Positions 7,080-14,567 of a DNA stretch of 21,266 nt are shown piece after piece. The position numbers were made by a program, and so were the translations under genes. Every line of letters begins with the position of its first letter. Positions within the stretch are counted from its first letter, which is position 1. This DNA is from an uncultured Eubacteriales bacterium (lineage in GTDB: Bacteria > Bacillota > Clostridia > Eubacteriales > Anaerofustaceae), in assembly GCA_902796565.1 (NCBI GenBank), contig CADBPP010000106.1, positions 1 to 21,266 of the forward strand. Reading direction: 5' to 3'. The notes under the pieces are model-generated. The model was not told the DNA's origin. It ran no database searches and saw only the letters and a program-made list of their open reading frames with translations.

Positions 7080-7799
7080 ATGAAGAAGATCGCACTGATT
7101 CTCGTTTCAGTCATGATCCTTGTATCCTTCGCCGCATGCGGAGGAAAGGACGAAGGGACAAAACCCGAGGGAGACGGACAGAACACCCCTGTTCTGGGCG
7201 GATGGACCCTGACCGAATTCGAGGGAGCAGAGCTTCCCGAAGCCGCGCAGAAGGCCTATGACAAGGCTCTCGAGGGCTACACCGGAATGGGATATGTTCC
7301 CTACGCGCTTCTCGGCACCCAGGTCGTGAGCGGAACGAACTACATGATTCTGGCGAAGGGCACCACAGTAACGCCCGAACCCGTGAGCGCTCTCTATGTG
7401 CTGGTGATCTATGAGGACACCGAGGGCAACTGCACCGTGGCAAACGTAAGTGACTTCGATCTCGGAGCCATCGAGGAAGCATCATCCGAAGGCACCCCCG
7501 AAGGTCTCGTGGGAGGCTGGGAGCTCAACACACTGATCACCGCCTCCGGTTTCGAGCCCAAGATCCTTGACGCCATCGACAAGGCAGCCGAAGCCATCGA
7601 CGGAAAGTACTACACTCCCATCGTTCCCCTGGGAGAAAAAGTGGTGAACGGTACGGAATACGCCATCCTGGGCATCCAGTTCGACGGAGCCGAGAACGCG
7701 CCCGATCAGTACTGCGTACTGTTCCCGGTGGTCTCTTCCGACGATACCGCGACCCTGGAGAAGATCGCTCTTCTCGACCTCGGAAGCTTCAATCAGTAA
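7080..7799 (+). CDS. Secreted lipoprotein with two tandem cystatin/stefin-like domains
   Basis: 239 residues. The start is the ATG at 7080, 9 nt after GAGGAGA, and gives a lipoprotein signal (MKKIALILVS..., lipobox FAAC, Cys20) followed by a Gly/Asp/Glu/Lys linker. An upstream in-frame start at 6990 would bury the signal. Two repeats of about 90 residues follow (39-129 and 143-235). Each has a leading GGW, a helix-like segment rich in Ala/Lys/Asp, a G-x2-Y-x-P turn, a VV-x-GT-x-Y-x-IL strand and a closing DLG. Repeat 1 contains TQVVSGTNYMI (80-90), matching the cystatin QxVxG signature followed by TNY, and the N-terminal glycine pair sits where stefins and cystatins have theirs. Repeat 2 reads KVVNGTEYAIL (187-197), lacking the Gln. 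In known cystatins these elements wedge into papain-like cysteine proteases. Inhibitor function is inferred. It is flanked by terminators on both sides, so it is monocistronic. Confidence 0.72.
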   Translation: MKKIALILVSVMILVSFAACGGKDEGTKPEGDGQNTPVLGGWTLTEFEGAELPEAAQKAYDKALEGYTGMGYVPYALLGTQVVSGTNYMILAKGTTVTPEPVSALYVLVIYEDTEGNCTVANVSDFDLGAIEEASSEGTPEGLVGGWELNTLITASGFEPKILDAIDKAAEAIDGKYYTPIVPLGEKVVNGTEYAILGIQFDGAENAPDQYCVLFPVVSSDDTATLEKIALLDLGSFNQ

Positions 7800-7820
7800 A
7801 GACTGTACCCAAAGACGGGA

Positions 7821-7845
7821 AAAGGAGCGAAAGCTCCTTTTTCTT
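7821..7845 (+). terminator. Intrinsic terminator of the cystatin-like gene
   Basis: AAAGGAGC (7821-7828), a GAAA tetraloop and GCTCCTTT (7833-7840), then TTCTT. A-rich sequence on the other side could let it work in both directions, though no converging gene is present. Confidence 0.85.
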
Positions 7846-7870
7846 ATGTCCCGGGTATTGAAACTTAATC

Positions 7871-7899
7871 TTTAAAAAACCTCTGCGATTTGTTATAAT
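7871..7899 (+). promoter_or_regulatory. Promoter of nadE
   Basis: A perfect TATAAT (7894-7899) has a TGn extension (7891-7893), and TTTAAA (7871-7876) lies 17 bp upstream. The predicted start (about 7906) falls only about 13 nt before the ATG and just ahead of the AGGAGG, so the leader is barely longer than the ribosome binding site. Confidence 0.72.
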
Positions 7900-7918
7900 T
7901 ACAGGACAGGAGGCAGCC

Positions 7919-8659
7919 ATGGACGTCATAAGGGAAATAGATGAACGCACGGCATATATCAGAAGGATGCTGGAGAAGACCGGCGCGAAGGGCCTGGTCT
8001 TCGGCAATTCCGGGGGCAAGGATTCTGCCCTGGTGGGCATTCTGTGCAAAAGGGCCTGCGACAACACCACGGGCATCATAATGCCCTGCGAATCCAGACG
8101 CAACTATTCCGAGGACATGAGAGACGCCTCCGATCTGGCGGAGGCCTTCGGCATCAACACCGTCACGGTGGATATCACCTCTGCCAAGAAGGCCCTGGCC
8201 GGAGCCTTCTCCGACGCGGGGATCGCCCTCGGTACCGACGCTTCCTCCAATGTGAACCCGAGGCTCAGGATGAGCGTACTGTACGCCTACGCCAGGGAGA
8301 AGGGCTGCCTGGTGGCCGGTACCGGCAACGCCTGTGAAAGGTTCGTGGGCTACTTCACCAAATGGGGCGACGGGGCCTGCGACTTCAACCCCATTGGGGA
8401 CCTGTCCGTATCGGAGATCTACGAGCTCCTCGGCTATCTCGGAGCTCCCGAGAACATCATAAGGAAAGCTCCTTCCGCGGCCCTCATCGAAGGACAGACC
8501 GACGAGGGCGACATGGGAGTGAGCTACGACGAGATAACGGCATATATGAAAAACGGCAGGCAGGCCGTGAGCGAGGAGGCCGCGCGTATCATCGAAAGGA
8601 TGCACGCCGCCGCCGAGCACAAGCTGACGCTGCCCCCGGTATATCCCAAGGAGAACTGA
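7919..8659 (+). CDS. nadE: NAD synthase, ammonia-dependent type
   Basis: 246 residues, the size of the ammonia-dependent enzyme without a glutaminase domain. It adenylates and amidates deamido-NAD to NAD in the cytoplasm. The ATP-pyrophosphatase P-loop SGGKDSA is at about residues 38-44. The family-defining substrate region reads GTGNACERFVGYFTKWGDG, followed by FNPIGDLSVSEIY, PSAALIEGQTDEGDMG and SYDEI. GGAGG lies 5 nt before the ATG. It heads a close-packed group with plsY (4-nt gap), rarA and yebC. No glutaminase partner is visible, so free ammonia or a separate subunit would supply nitrogen. Confidence 0.93.
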   Translation: MDVIREIDERTAYIRRMLEKTGAKGLVFGNSGGKDSALVGILCKRACDNTTGIIMPCESRRNYSEDMRDASDLAEAFGINTVTVDITSAKKALAGAFSDAGIALGTDASSNVNPRLRMSVLYAYAREKGCLVAGTGNACERFVGYFTKWGDGACDFNPIGDLSVSEIYELLGYLGAPENIIRKAPSAALIEGQTDEGDMGVSYDEITAYMKNGRQAVSEEAARIIERMHAAAEHKLTLPPVYPKEN

Positions 8660-8663
8660 CATC

Positions 8664-9269
8664 ATGTTAAAGAATATCGTTATGCTGATAGCCGAATACT
8701 GCATCGGATGCCTCAACGGGGCCCTTCTGTACTCCTATGCCTTCAAACATCAGGACATAAGGCAGTACGGCAGCGGCAACGCAGGCAGCACCAACGTGCT
8801 CAGAGTCTACGGCCTGGCCCCGGCCCTGTGCGTGTTCGCCTTCGACGCGATAAAGGGCGTCCTGGGCATGCTGCTGTGCTACAAAGTCTGCGGCAGGGGC
8901 GACCTCATCGTGACGCTGTGCGCCCTGGCGATAGTGTGCGGCCACAACTGGCCCGTCTTCACCCATTACAAGGGAGGCAAGGGCATCGCCACCACCTTCG
9001 GCATAGCCCTCACCATGAACCCGTGGATCGCCGTGCCCGCCTTCACGATGGCCATGCTGATCCTCGCCATGACCAGGATCATGGCCCTGGGCACCGTCAC
9101 CGCGGTGCTGGCGGGAGCTGTCGCGGTATGGATCTTCCCGAACCAGCCGCTGTATGCCCGCATCACCATCCCAATCCTCTTTCTTATGACCGCGTACCAG
9201 CACCGCGGCAACATAGTAAGGATCATCAAAGGAGAGGAGAACAAGTTCGAATTCGGCAAAAAGGAATGA
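8664..9269 (+). CDS. plsY: Acyl-phosphate:glycerol-3-phosphate acyltransferase PlsY
   Basis: 201 residues, a polytopic membrane protein of normal length for PlsY. The three known cytoplasmic motifs are present: GSGNAGSTNVLR near residues 36-47 (glycerol-phosphate site), GHNWPVFTHYKGGKG then ATTFG near 93-113 (acyl-phosphate binding), and HRGNIVRIIKGEENK near 180-194. It transfers an acyl group from acyl-phosphate to glycerol 3-phosphate, the first committed step of phospholipid synthesis. The ribosome binding site AAGGAG lies within the nadE tail, 10 nt before the ATG, indicating an operon. FakA, encoded further right in this window, belongs to a kinase that makes the same acyl-phosphate donor. 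Confidence 0.94.
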   Translation: MLKNIVMLIAEYCIGCLNGALLYSYAFKHQDIRQYGSGNAGSTNVLRVYGLAPALCVFAFDAIKGVLGMLLCYKVCGRGDLIVTLCALAIVCGHNWPVFTHYKGGKGIATTFGIALTMNPWIAVPAFTMAMLILAMTRIMALGTVTAVLAGAVAVWIFPNQPLYARITIPILFLMTAYQHRGNIVRIIKGEENKFEFGKKE

Positions 9270-9272
9270 TCT

Positions 9273-10607
9273 ATGGCCCAGAGCTTTTTCGATCTTAAAA
9301 AAGAAGAGAGTCTCACCTCATCCGCTCCCCTGGCGGAAAGGATGAGGCCTGAAAATCTGTCCGAATTCGTCGGGCAGGAACACATCATAGCAAAGGGAAA
9401 GATGCTCTACCGCCTTATAGAGGCGGACAAGCTGAGCTCCATCATACTTTATGGCCCTCCCGGGTGCGGCAAGACCACCCTTGCCAGGATAGTGGCCAAC
9501 ACCACCAGAAGCGATTTCATACAGATAAACGCGGTCACCAGCGGCGTCGGGGACATCAAGGAGATAATAAAGAAGGCCTCCGACAACCTGGGGATGTATT
9601 CGAAGCGCACAATAGTCTTCATCGACGAGATCCACCGCTTCAACAAGGCCCAGCAGGACGCTCTCCTGCCCAGCGTGGAGAACGGCACCATCATCATGAT
9701 AGGGGCCACCACCGAGAACCCGTACTTCGAGATCAACCCGGCTCTCATCTCCCGCTCCACCCTGTTCGAGCTGAAAAGGCTCAACGCGAACGACATCAGA
9801 AAGATCATAACGAACACCCTGAGGGATCCCGAAAAGGGCCTCGGGAAGTTCAGGATAGAGCTCTCCGACGAAGCCATGAACCACTGGGCCAATGTGGCCA
9901 ACGGGGATTCCCGCACCGCCATAAACGCGCTGGAACTGGCGTTTCTGACCACTCCCCCGGATAAGGACGGGGTGATCCGCATCGACCTGGCCACGGCGGA
10001 GGAATGCATCCAGAAGAGAAGCATCAGCTACGACAAGTCCGACAGCGGCCATTACGACACCATAAGCGCCTTCATAAAGAGCATGAGGGGCTCCGACCCC
10101 AACGCCGCCCTGTACTACATGGCAAAGATGCTCTACTGCGGGGAGGACCCGAAGTTCATCGCCAGGAGGATGGTGATCTTCGCTTCGGAGGATATATCCA
10201 ACGCGGATCCCCACGCTCTTCAGGTGGCTCTGGACGTATTCAGGGCGGTGGAGGTCATAGGACTTCCGGAATGCAGGATCAACCTTGCTCAGGGCGCCAC
10301 ATATCTCGCCTGCGCTCCCAAGAGCAACGCCTCCTATGTAGCCCTCTCCAGGGCCATGGGGGACATAAAGAAGTACCCCACCGCGGACATTCCGCTGCAT
10401 CTGAGAAACGCGGTGTACGAGGGACAGAAGGCGGACGGCGTGGGGATAGGCTACAAGTATCCCCATGATTTCCCGGGACATTATGTGCCCCAGCAGTACA
10501 TGCCCGCGGGATTCGAAGGACGCATGTATTACGAGCCTACGGAGCAGGGCTACGAAAAGACTCTCAAAGAGTATTTGGAAATGATCAAAAATGAGTATAA
10601 TAAATAG
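9273..10607 (+). CDS. rarA: Replication-associated recombination protein A (RarA/MgsA AAA+ ATPase)
   Basis: 444 residues, full length. Near the N-terminus is the family block PLAERMRPENLSEFVGQEH (19-37). Walker A GPPGCGKTT is at 61-69, Walker B with FIDEIHRFNKAQQD at 116-129, sensor 1 GATTENP at 144-150 and the arginine-finger segment SRSTLFELK at 160-168. The C-terminal tetramerisation region includes YDTISAFIKSMRGSDP and ALYYMAKML. RarA acts on stalled replication forks and is related to clamp-loader subunits. The gene starts 3 nt after the plsY stop, with its ribosome binding site inside plsY. The neighbours give no extra clue beyond housekeeping. Confidence 0.95.
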   Translation: MAQSFFDLKKEESLTSSAPLAERMRPENLSEFVGQEHIIAKGKMLYRLIEADKLSSIILYGPPGCGKTTLARIVANTTRSDFIQINAVTSGVGDIKEIIKKASDNLGMYSKRTIVFIDEIHRFNKAQQDALLPSVENGTIIMIGATTENPYFEINPALISRSTLFELKRLNANDIRKIITNTLRDPEKGLGKFRIELSDEAMNHWANVANGDSRTAINALELAFLTTPPDKDGVIRIDLATAEECIQKRSISYDKSDSGHYDTISAFIKSMRGSDPNAALYYMAKMLYCGEDPKFIARRMVIFASEDISNADPHALQVALDVFRAVEVIGLPECRINLAQGATYLACAPKSNASYVALSRAMGDIKKYPTADIPLHLRNAVYEGQKADGVGIGYKYPHDFPGHYVPQQYMPAGFEGRMYYEPTEQGYEKTLKEYLEMIKNEYNK

Positions 10608-10634
10608 GAAAACACAGAAGGAGAACAGTTAGTT

Positions 10635-11369
10635 ATGTCAGGACATTCCAAATGGGCGACAATAAAGAGAAAGAAGGGGGCTGCCGACGAGAAGAAGGGA
10701 GCCATCTATACCAAGCTTGCCAAGTACATACAGATAGCGGCAAAGGACGGAGCAGATCCGGACAATAACTCCAAGCTCAAGGAGGCCATCCAGAGGGCAA
10801 AGGCGCAGAACATGCCCAATGACAGCATCGAGAGAGCCATCAAGAAGGGCAGCGGAGAAACAGGCGGAGCCAACTGGGAAGACGTCATCTATGAGGGATA
10901 CGGCATCGGCGGTATCGCTGTCATAGTGGAAGCGCTCACCGACAACAAGAACCGTACCGCGGGAGACGTCAGGCACTATTTCGACAAGTTCGGAGGAAAC
11001 CTGGGACAGAACGGATGCGTGTCATACATGTTCGACAAGAAGGGCGTCATCGTGATCGACGCCGAGGAGACGGATTACAGCGAGGATGAGATCATGGAGA
11101 TGGCTCTGGACGCCGGAGCGGACGACATGGTCACCAACGAGGGCACCTACGAGATCACCACTGATCCCGCGAGCTTCATCGAAGTCACCGAGGCCCTGCA
11201 GGCCAAGGGGCTCGAGTTCCTCAACGCAGAGGTCGCCATGGTACCCCAGAACTACACCAGGCTGGAAGATCCCGACGCCATCGTCAAGTTCAACAAGATG
11301 CTCGACATGTTCGAGGAGAACGACGACGTACAGAACGTCTGGCACAACGCTGACATAGACGAAGAATAA
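10635..11369 (+). CDS. YebC/PmpR/TACO1-family protein
   Basis: 244 residues, normal length. The hallmark N-terminus MSGHSKWATIKRKKGAADEKKG is followed by YTKLAKYIQIAAKDGADPDNN and by ALTDNKNRTAGDVRHYFDKFGG. The C-terminus is strongly acidic. Members have been described both as transcription regulators and, more recently, as ribosome-associated translation factors that help with difficult sequences such as proline runs; the sequence cannot decide. AAGGAG lies 11 nt before the ATG, and the gap to rarA is 27 nt, so it is probably the last gene of the nadE operon. It converges on the chrA genes; the hairpin beyond its stop lacks a T run in its own direction. Confidence 0.94.
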   Translation: MSGHSKWATIKRKKGAADEKKGAIYTKLAKYIQIAAKDGADPDNNSKLKEAIQRAKAQNMPNDSIERAIKKGSGETGGANWEDVIYEGYGIGGIAVIVEALTDNKNRTAGDVRHYFDKFGGNLGQNGCVSYMFDKKGVIVIDAEETDYSEDEIMEMALDAGADDMVTNEGTYEITTDPASFIEVTEALQAKGLEFLNAEVAMVPQNYTRLEDPDAIVKFNKMLDMFEENDDVQNVWHNADIDEE

Positions 11370-11376
11370 AGATCAG

Positions 11377-11406
11377 AAAAAAGGCTTCGTCCTAAAGGAC
11401 GAAGCC
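11377..11406 (-). terminator. Terminator of the asp23-fakA-recG-chrA operon
   Basis: On the minus strand GGCTTCGTCC, loop TTTA and GGACGAAGCC are followed by six Ts. The chrA stop codon (11394-11392) lies at the stem-loop junction, so the last codons of the gene encode one arm. On the plus strand no T run follows, so it should not terminate yebC efficiently. Confidence 0.85.
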
Positions 11407-11949
11407 GTAGATCACCACACCCATTACCGCTGATATCGTTATCAGCAGTATAGGGTGTATTTTTTTAAGCTTTTTGGACAGAAGGAAGATCACCGCCGTC
11501 ATCCCCACCGCGGGAAGGGACACATTTGCGGTCCCGTTCTCATAGACGATGACCGTCTTCGTGATGATGCTCAGGGCCGCGTAGGATATGAGTCCGAGGA
11601 CCACGGGACGCAGGTAGCTGAACACATTTTTCACGAAGCGGTTGTCCGCGAATCCCGTGAAGAACTTTGCCACCAGGAGTATTATCACGAAGGAAGGGAT
11701 CACCATCCCCACCACGGCGCAGATGCATCCGGGGATGCCCGCCATCCTGTTGCCCACGAAGGTGGCCATATTTATGGCGAAGGGCCCCGGGGTGCTCTCG
11801 CTGACGGCTATGAAGTCTATGACGGTGGCCTCATCCACCCAGCCCCGGGAAGTGATCTCCTGCTGCAGCAGGGGGATCATGGCGTAGCCGCCTCCGAAGG
11901 TGAACAGCCCGATGGTGAAGAATACGTAGAACAGTTCAAACAGTATCAT
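11392..11949 (-). CDS. chrA: ChrA-family transporter, half-size subunit (second of pair)
   Basis: 185 residues with about five to six hydrophobic segments, a single CHR domain (short-chain type) rather than the two-domain fusion of about 400 residues. Family motifs are FTFGGGYAMIPLLQQEI near residues 16-32 and STPGPFAINMATFVGN near 52-67. GGAGG lies 8 nt before the ATG. The first 14 bp overlap the upstream chrA copy, suggesting coupled translation and a heteromeric transporter, as described for paired short ChrA proteins. Chromate efflux is the family name function; the physiological substrate in this organism is unknown. Confidence 0.87.
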   Translation of the reverse strand: MILFELFYVFFTIGLFTFGGGYAMIPLLQQEITSRGWVDEATVIDFIAVSESTPGPFAINMATFVGNRMAGIPGCICAVVGMVIPSFVIILLVAKFFTGFADNRFVKNVFSYLRPVVLGLISYAALSIITKTVIVYENGTANVSLPAVGMTAVIFLLSKKLKKIHPILLITISAVMGVVIYGFVL

Positions 11950-12520
11950 CGGCCCTGCCTCCGTTTATGAAGTTTATTCCCAGTAACTCGGTGACGATCC
12001 CTGCGGCTATGGCCCCCATGATGACAAAGATGCCCTTGACGTTCAGAAAAGCCAGCAGCAGGAACGCTCCCACCGCCACCAGAGACGCGTTGAACTTTCC
12101 CTTGAACTGCTTCGAGAGCTTGATGATGTTGTTGATAAGCAGTACGCATACCGCCGACTTGATGCCGGTGAAAGCGTAGCCGACCCAGATGTTGGAACGA
12201 AACGCGGTATATATCCCGGAAAGGATGAGTATGATGATCACCGAGGGCAAAACCACGCCGGCGGTGGCCAGCGCGCTCCCCCAAATCCCGGCGGTATGGT
12301 ATCCCACGAAGGTGGCCATGTTGATGGCTATGGGTCCCGGGGTGCTCTCGCTGATGGCCAGGATATCCATCATGCGCTCCTCATCTATCCAGCCCTTTGT
12401 CTCCACCACTTCCCTTTCGATCAGGGGGATCATGGCGTATCCTCCGCCGAAGGTGAACAGTCCTATTTTGAAAAAGACAAAGAGCAACTGTCTGAGCAGC
12501 TGCTTCTTTTCGTCGTTCAT
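11936..12520 (-). CDS. chrA: ChrA-family transporter, half-size subunit (first of pair)
   Basis: 194 residues, a membrane protein. It shares with its downstream partner the motifs FTFGGGYAMIPLIEREVV (about residues 21-38) and STPGPIAINMATFVGY (about 58-73), placed identically near the N-terminus, so the two genes look like a duplication that then diverged. The ribosome binding site AGGAGA overlaps the recG stop region, with a 10-nt gap between genes. The pair arrangement matches known short ChrA systems in which both halves are needed. Location behind recG is not obviously related to function. Substrate is unproven. Confidence 0.87.
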   Translation of the reverse strand: MNDEKKQLLRQLLFVFFKIGLFTFGGGYAMIPLIEREVVETKGWIDEERMMDILAISESTPGPIAINMATFVGYHTAGIWGSALATAGVVLPSVIIILILSGIYTAFRSNIWVGYAFTGIKSAVCVLLINNIIKLSKQFKGKFNASLVAVGAFLLLAFLNVKGIFVIMGAIAAGIVTELLGINFINGGRADDTV

Positions 12521-12530
12521 ATATTTTCTC

Positions 12531-14564
12531 CTAATTGAATGCTACGGAAGAGAACATATCCTCCGATTCCTCCAGAAGCTCCTCGTAGAGATCCCTGTCG
12601 ATCTCGTCGTCGGATTCGCGGAGCCTGCGGCTGAGTCCGTCCGCTGCCATGAACAGCTCGGGATAGGCCAGCGCGTCGTCCATGACGCCGGGCAGCTTTC
12701 CGCTCTGTCTCAGGCCGAACACGTCTCCCGCGCCCCTGAGCTCCATGTCCCTGGTGGCGATCTCAAAACCGTCATTGGTGGATTTGAGCACCGAAAGCCT
12801 TGAGATGGCCTCCGGGCTCAGGCTGTCCGTCTGAAGGAAACAGTATGACTGGATGTTGCTGCGGCCGACCCTGCCCCTGAGCTGGTGCAGCTGAGCGAGC
12901 CCGAAGCGCTCCGCTCCCCTGATCCACATGATGACTGCCCTGGGCACGTCCACTCCCACCTCCACGATGGATGTGGCGACCAGGACGTTCAGATCTCCGT
13001 TGGAGAATTCATCCATGACCTTCGCCCTCTCGTCCTCCTTCATGGCGCCGGTAACGAAGGCGACCTTATAGGGAGAAAGGGCCTGCTTGGCCTCCGTGTA
13101 GACGTGGCTCACGTTCTCCATGTCCAGGGCGTCGATGGCGGGGCATACGATGTAGGACTTGAGCCCCCTCTCCGCGCACTTCTTTATGTAGCCGTAGGCG
13201 CGGTCCGTCTGGGACGCGTTGATCAGGAAGGTCTGGATCTCCTTTCTTCCCTGGGGCATCTCGTCGATGACGGAAACGTCGAGGTCCTTGTACATGCACA
13301 GCGCCAGGGTCCTCGGGATGGGGGTCGCGCTCATGACCAGCGTATGGGGAGCGCATCCCTTTTCCTCAAGAGCTGCCCTCTGGGCGACTCCGAAGCGGTG
13401 CTGTTCATCGATGGTTATGAATCCGAGATCAGCGTACTCCACATCCTTCGAGAAGAGAGCGTGGGTACCGAACACCACCTTCACATAGCCGGCGGCTATG
13501 GCCCTGAGCATCTTCTCCCGGATATCCTTCTTCATGCCGGAATAGAGGATCCCGCACTTGTAGCCCTTCTTTTCAAAGTAGGGCGCGTACTTCTTGTAAT
13601 GCTGCTTTGCCAGGATCTCCGTGGGCGCGCAGATGGCGGACTGCTTGCCGTTGGCCGCGGCGACATAGGCCGCCATGACCGCCACCATGGTCTTTCCGCT
13701 TCCCACATCTCCCTGCAAGAGACGGTTCATCTGTTTGCCGGAAGCCATGTCCCTGAGGATCTCCTTTAAGCATCTGAGCTGGGCGGAGGTGAGGCTGAAA
13801 TCCAGAAGGTCCGAGAATTCCGCCACCTTCTTCACGTCCATGGCGTATCCGTCCTGCCTTATGCCTCCCCTGGTCTCGTTCAGGTGGATGTAGAACTCCA
13901 TGAAATCCCGGAGCTTGAAATATCTCATTCCCCGGTAGGCGTCGTTCAGTGTGGTGGGATGGTGTATCAGTTCCAGGCTGTCCGCCTTGGAATACAGGGC
14001 CATCTCACTGGCCATCCACAGGGGGAGCTCCTCATAGATCTCGGCCTTTTCCAGGGCGTTGGATATGAATGAGGCGAATTCCTTCTGTCTTAAGCCTGTC
14101 TTCACAGGCAGTGAATACACCGGATAGATGCCCTCGTTCAGGTAGCAGCTGGTGCCCTCCCTTTCGAGCTGGGGGCTCACGAGCTGGAGCCTTCCCTGGT
14201 TTTTGTAGAATCTTCCGTAAAGACGGTATACCTCGTCGGTCTTGAGACTTGAAGCGATATACGGCTGGTTGTAGAGCACCACGTCGAACTGGTCCGTGCC
14301 GTCCGTGAAGGTGAGCACCGATTTTGAGAATCCCTTGCGGGCATATCCTCCGGAGGCGATGCCGGTATACATGGCTCTGAGGATGGCGTACTCGCCCTCC
14401 GCCGCCTCGGAATAGCTCTTGAAGTTGCCCCTGTCGCGGTATTCGACGGGGAAATACTTCAGAAGGTCATTCACGGTCTCTATCCCCATGCTCCTGAGTG
14501 CCTCGGCCTTTTTCGCTCCAACACCTTTGATGAGGGATATATCGCTTTCTTCGCTAATAAACAT
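12531..14564 (-). CDS. recG: ATP-dependent DNA helicase RecG
   Basis: 677 residues, full length. The N-terminal wedge/OB region covers about residues 1-230. The helicase core has Walker A GDVGSGKT (285-292), motif II DEQH (386-389) with FGVAQR after it, motif III SATPIPRT (412-419) and motif VI QLRGRVGRS near 590. The C-terminus is the conserved TRDMELRGAGDVFGLRQSG region. RecG remodels stalled replication forks and Holliday junctions. It starts 3 nt after the fakA stop with GGAG overlapping that stop, within the operon asp23-fakA-recG-chrA-chrA. The asp23-fakA-recG order is common in Bacillota. Confidence 0.96.
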   Translation of the reverse strand: MFISEESDISLIKGVGAKKAEALRSMGIETVNDLLKYFPVEYRDRGNFKSYSEAAEGEYAILRAMYTGIASGGYARKGFSKSVLTFTDGTDQFDVVLYNQPYIASSLKTDEVYRLYGRFYKNQGRLQLVSPQLEREGTSCYLNEGIYPVYSLPVKTGLRQKEFASFISNALEKAEIYEELPLWMASEMALYSKADSLELIHHPTTLNDAYRGMRYFKLRDFMEFYIHLNETRGGIRQDGYAMDVKKVAEFSDLLDFSLTSAQLRCLKEILRDMASGKQMNRLLQGDVGSGKTMVAVMAAYVAAANGKQSAICAPTEILAKQHYKKYAPYFEKKGYKCGILYSGMKKDIREKMLRAIAAGYVKVVFGTHALFSKDVEYADLGFITIDEQHRFGVAQRAALEEKGCAPHTLVMSATPIPRTLALCMYKDLDVSVIDEMPQGRKEIQTFLINASQTDRAYGYIKKCAERGLKSYIVCPAIDALDMENVSHVYTEAKQALSPYKVAFVTGAMKEDERAKVMDEFSNGDLNVLVATSIVEVGVDVPRAVIMWIRGAERFGLAQLHQLRGRVGRSNIQSYCFLQTDSLSPEAISRLSVLKSTNDGFEIATRDMELRGAGDVFGLRQSGKLPGVMDDALAYPELFMAADGLSRRLRESDDEIDRDLYEELLEESEDMFSSVAFN

Positions 14565-14567
14565 TTT

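Noticed and set aside
7865..8716. 283-codon minus-strand open frame
   Set aside because: Antisense to nadE, crosses the nadE promoter, and its composition is that of a shadow frame.
9318..10481. 387-codon minus-strand open frame
   Set aside because: It is entirely antisense to rarA, resembles no family, and has no ribosome binding site or promoter.
12885..13769. 294-codon plus-strand open frame within recG
   Set aside because: Antisense to the RecG helicase motifs; histidine- and glycine-rich shadow sequence without a start signal.
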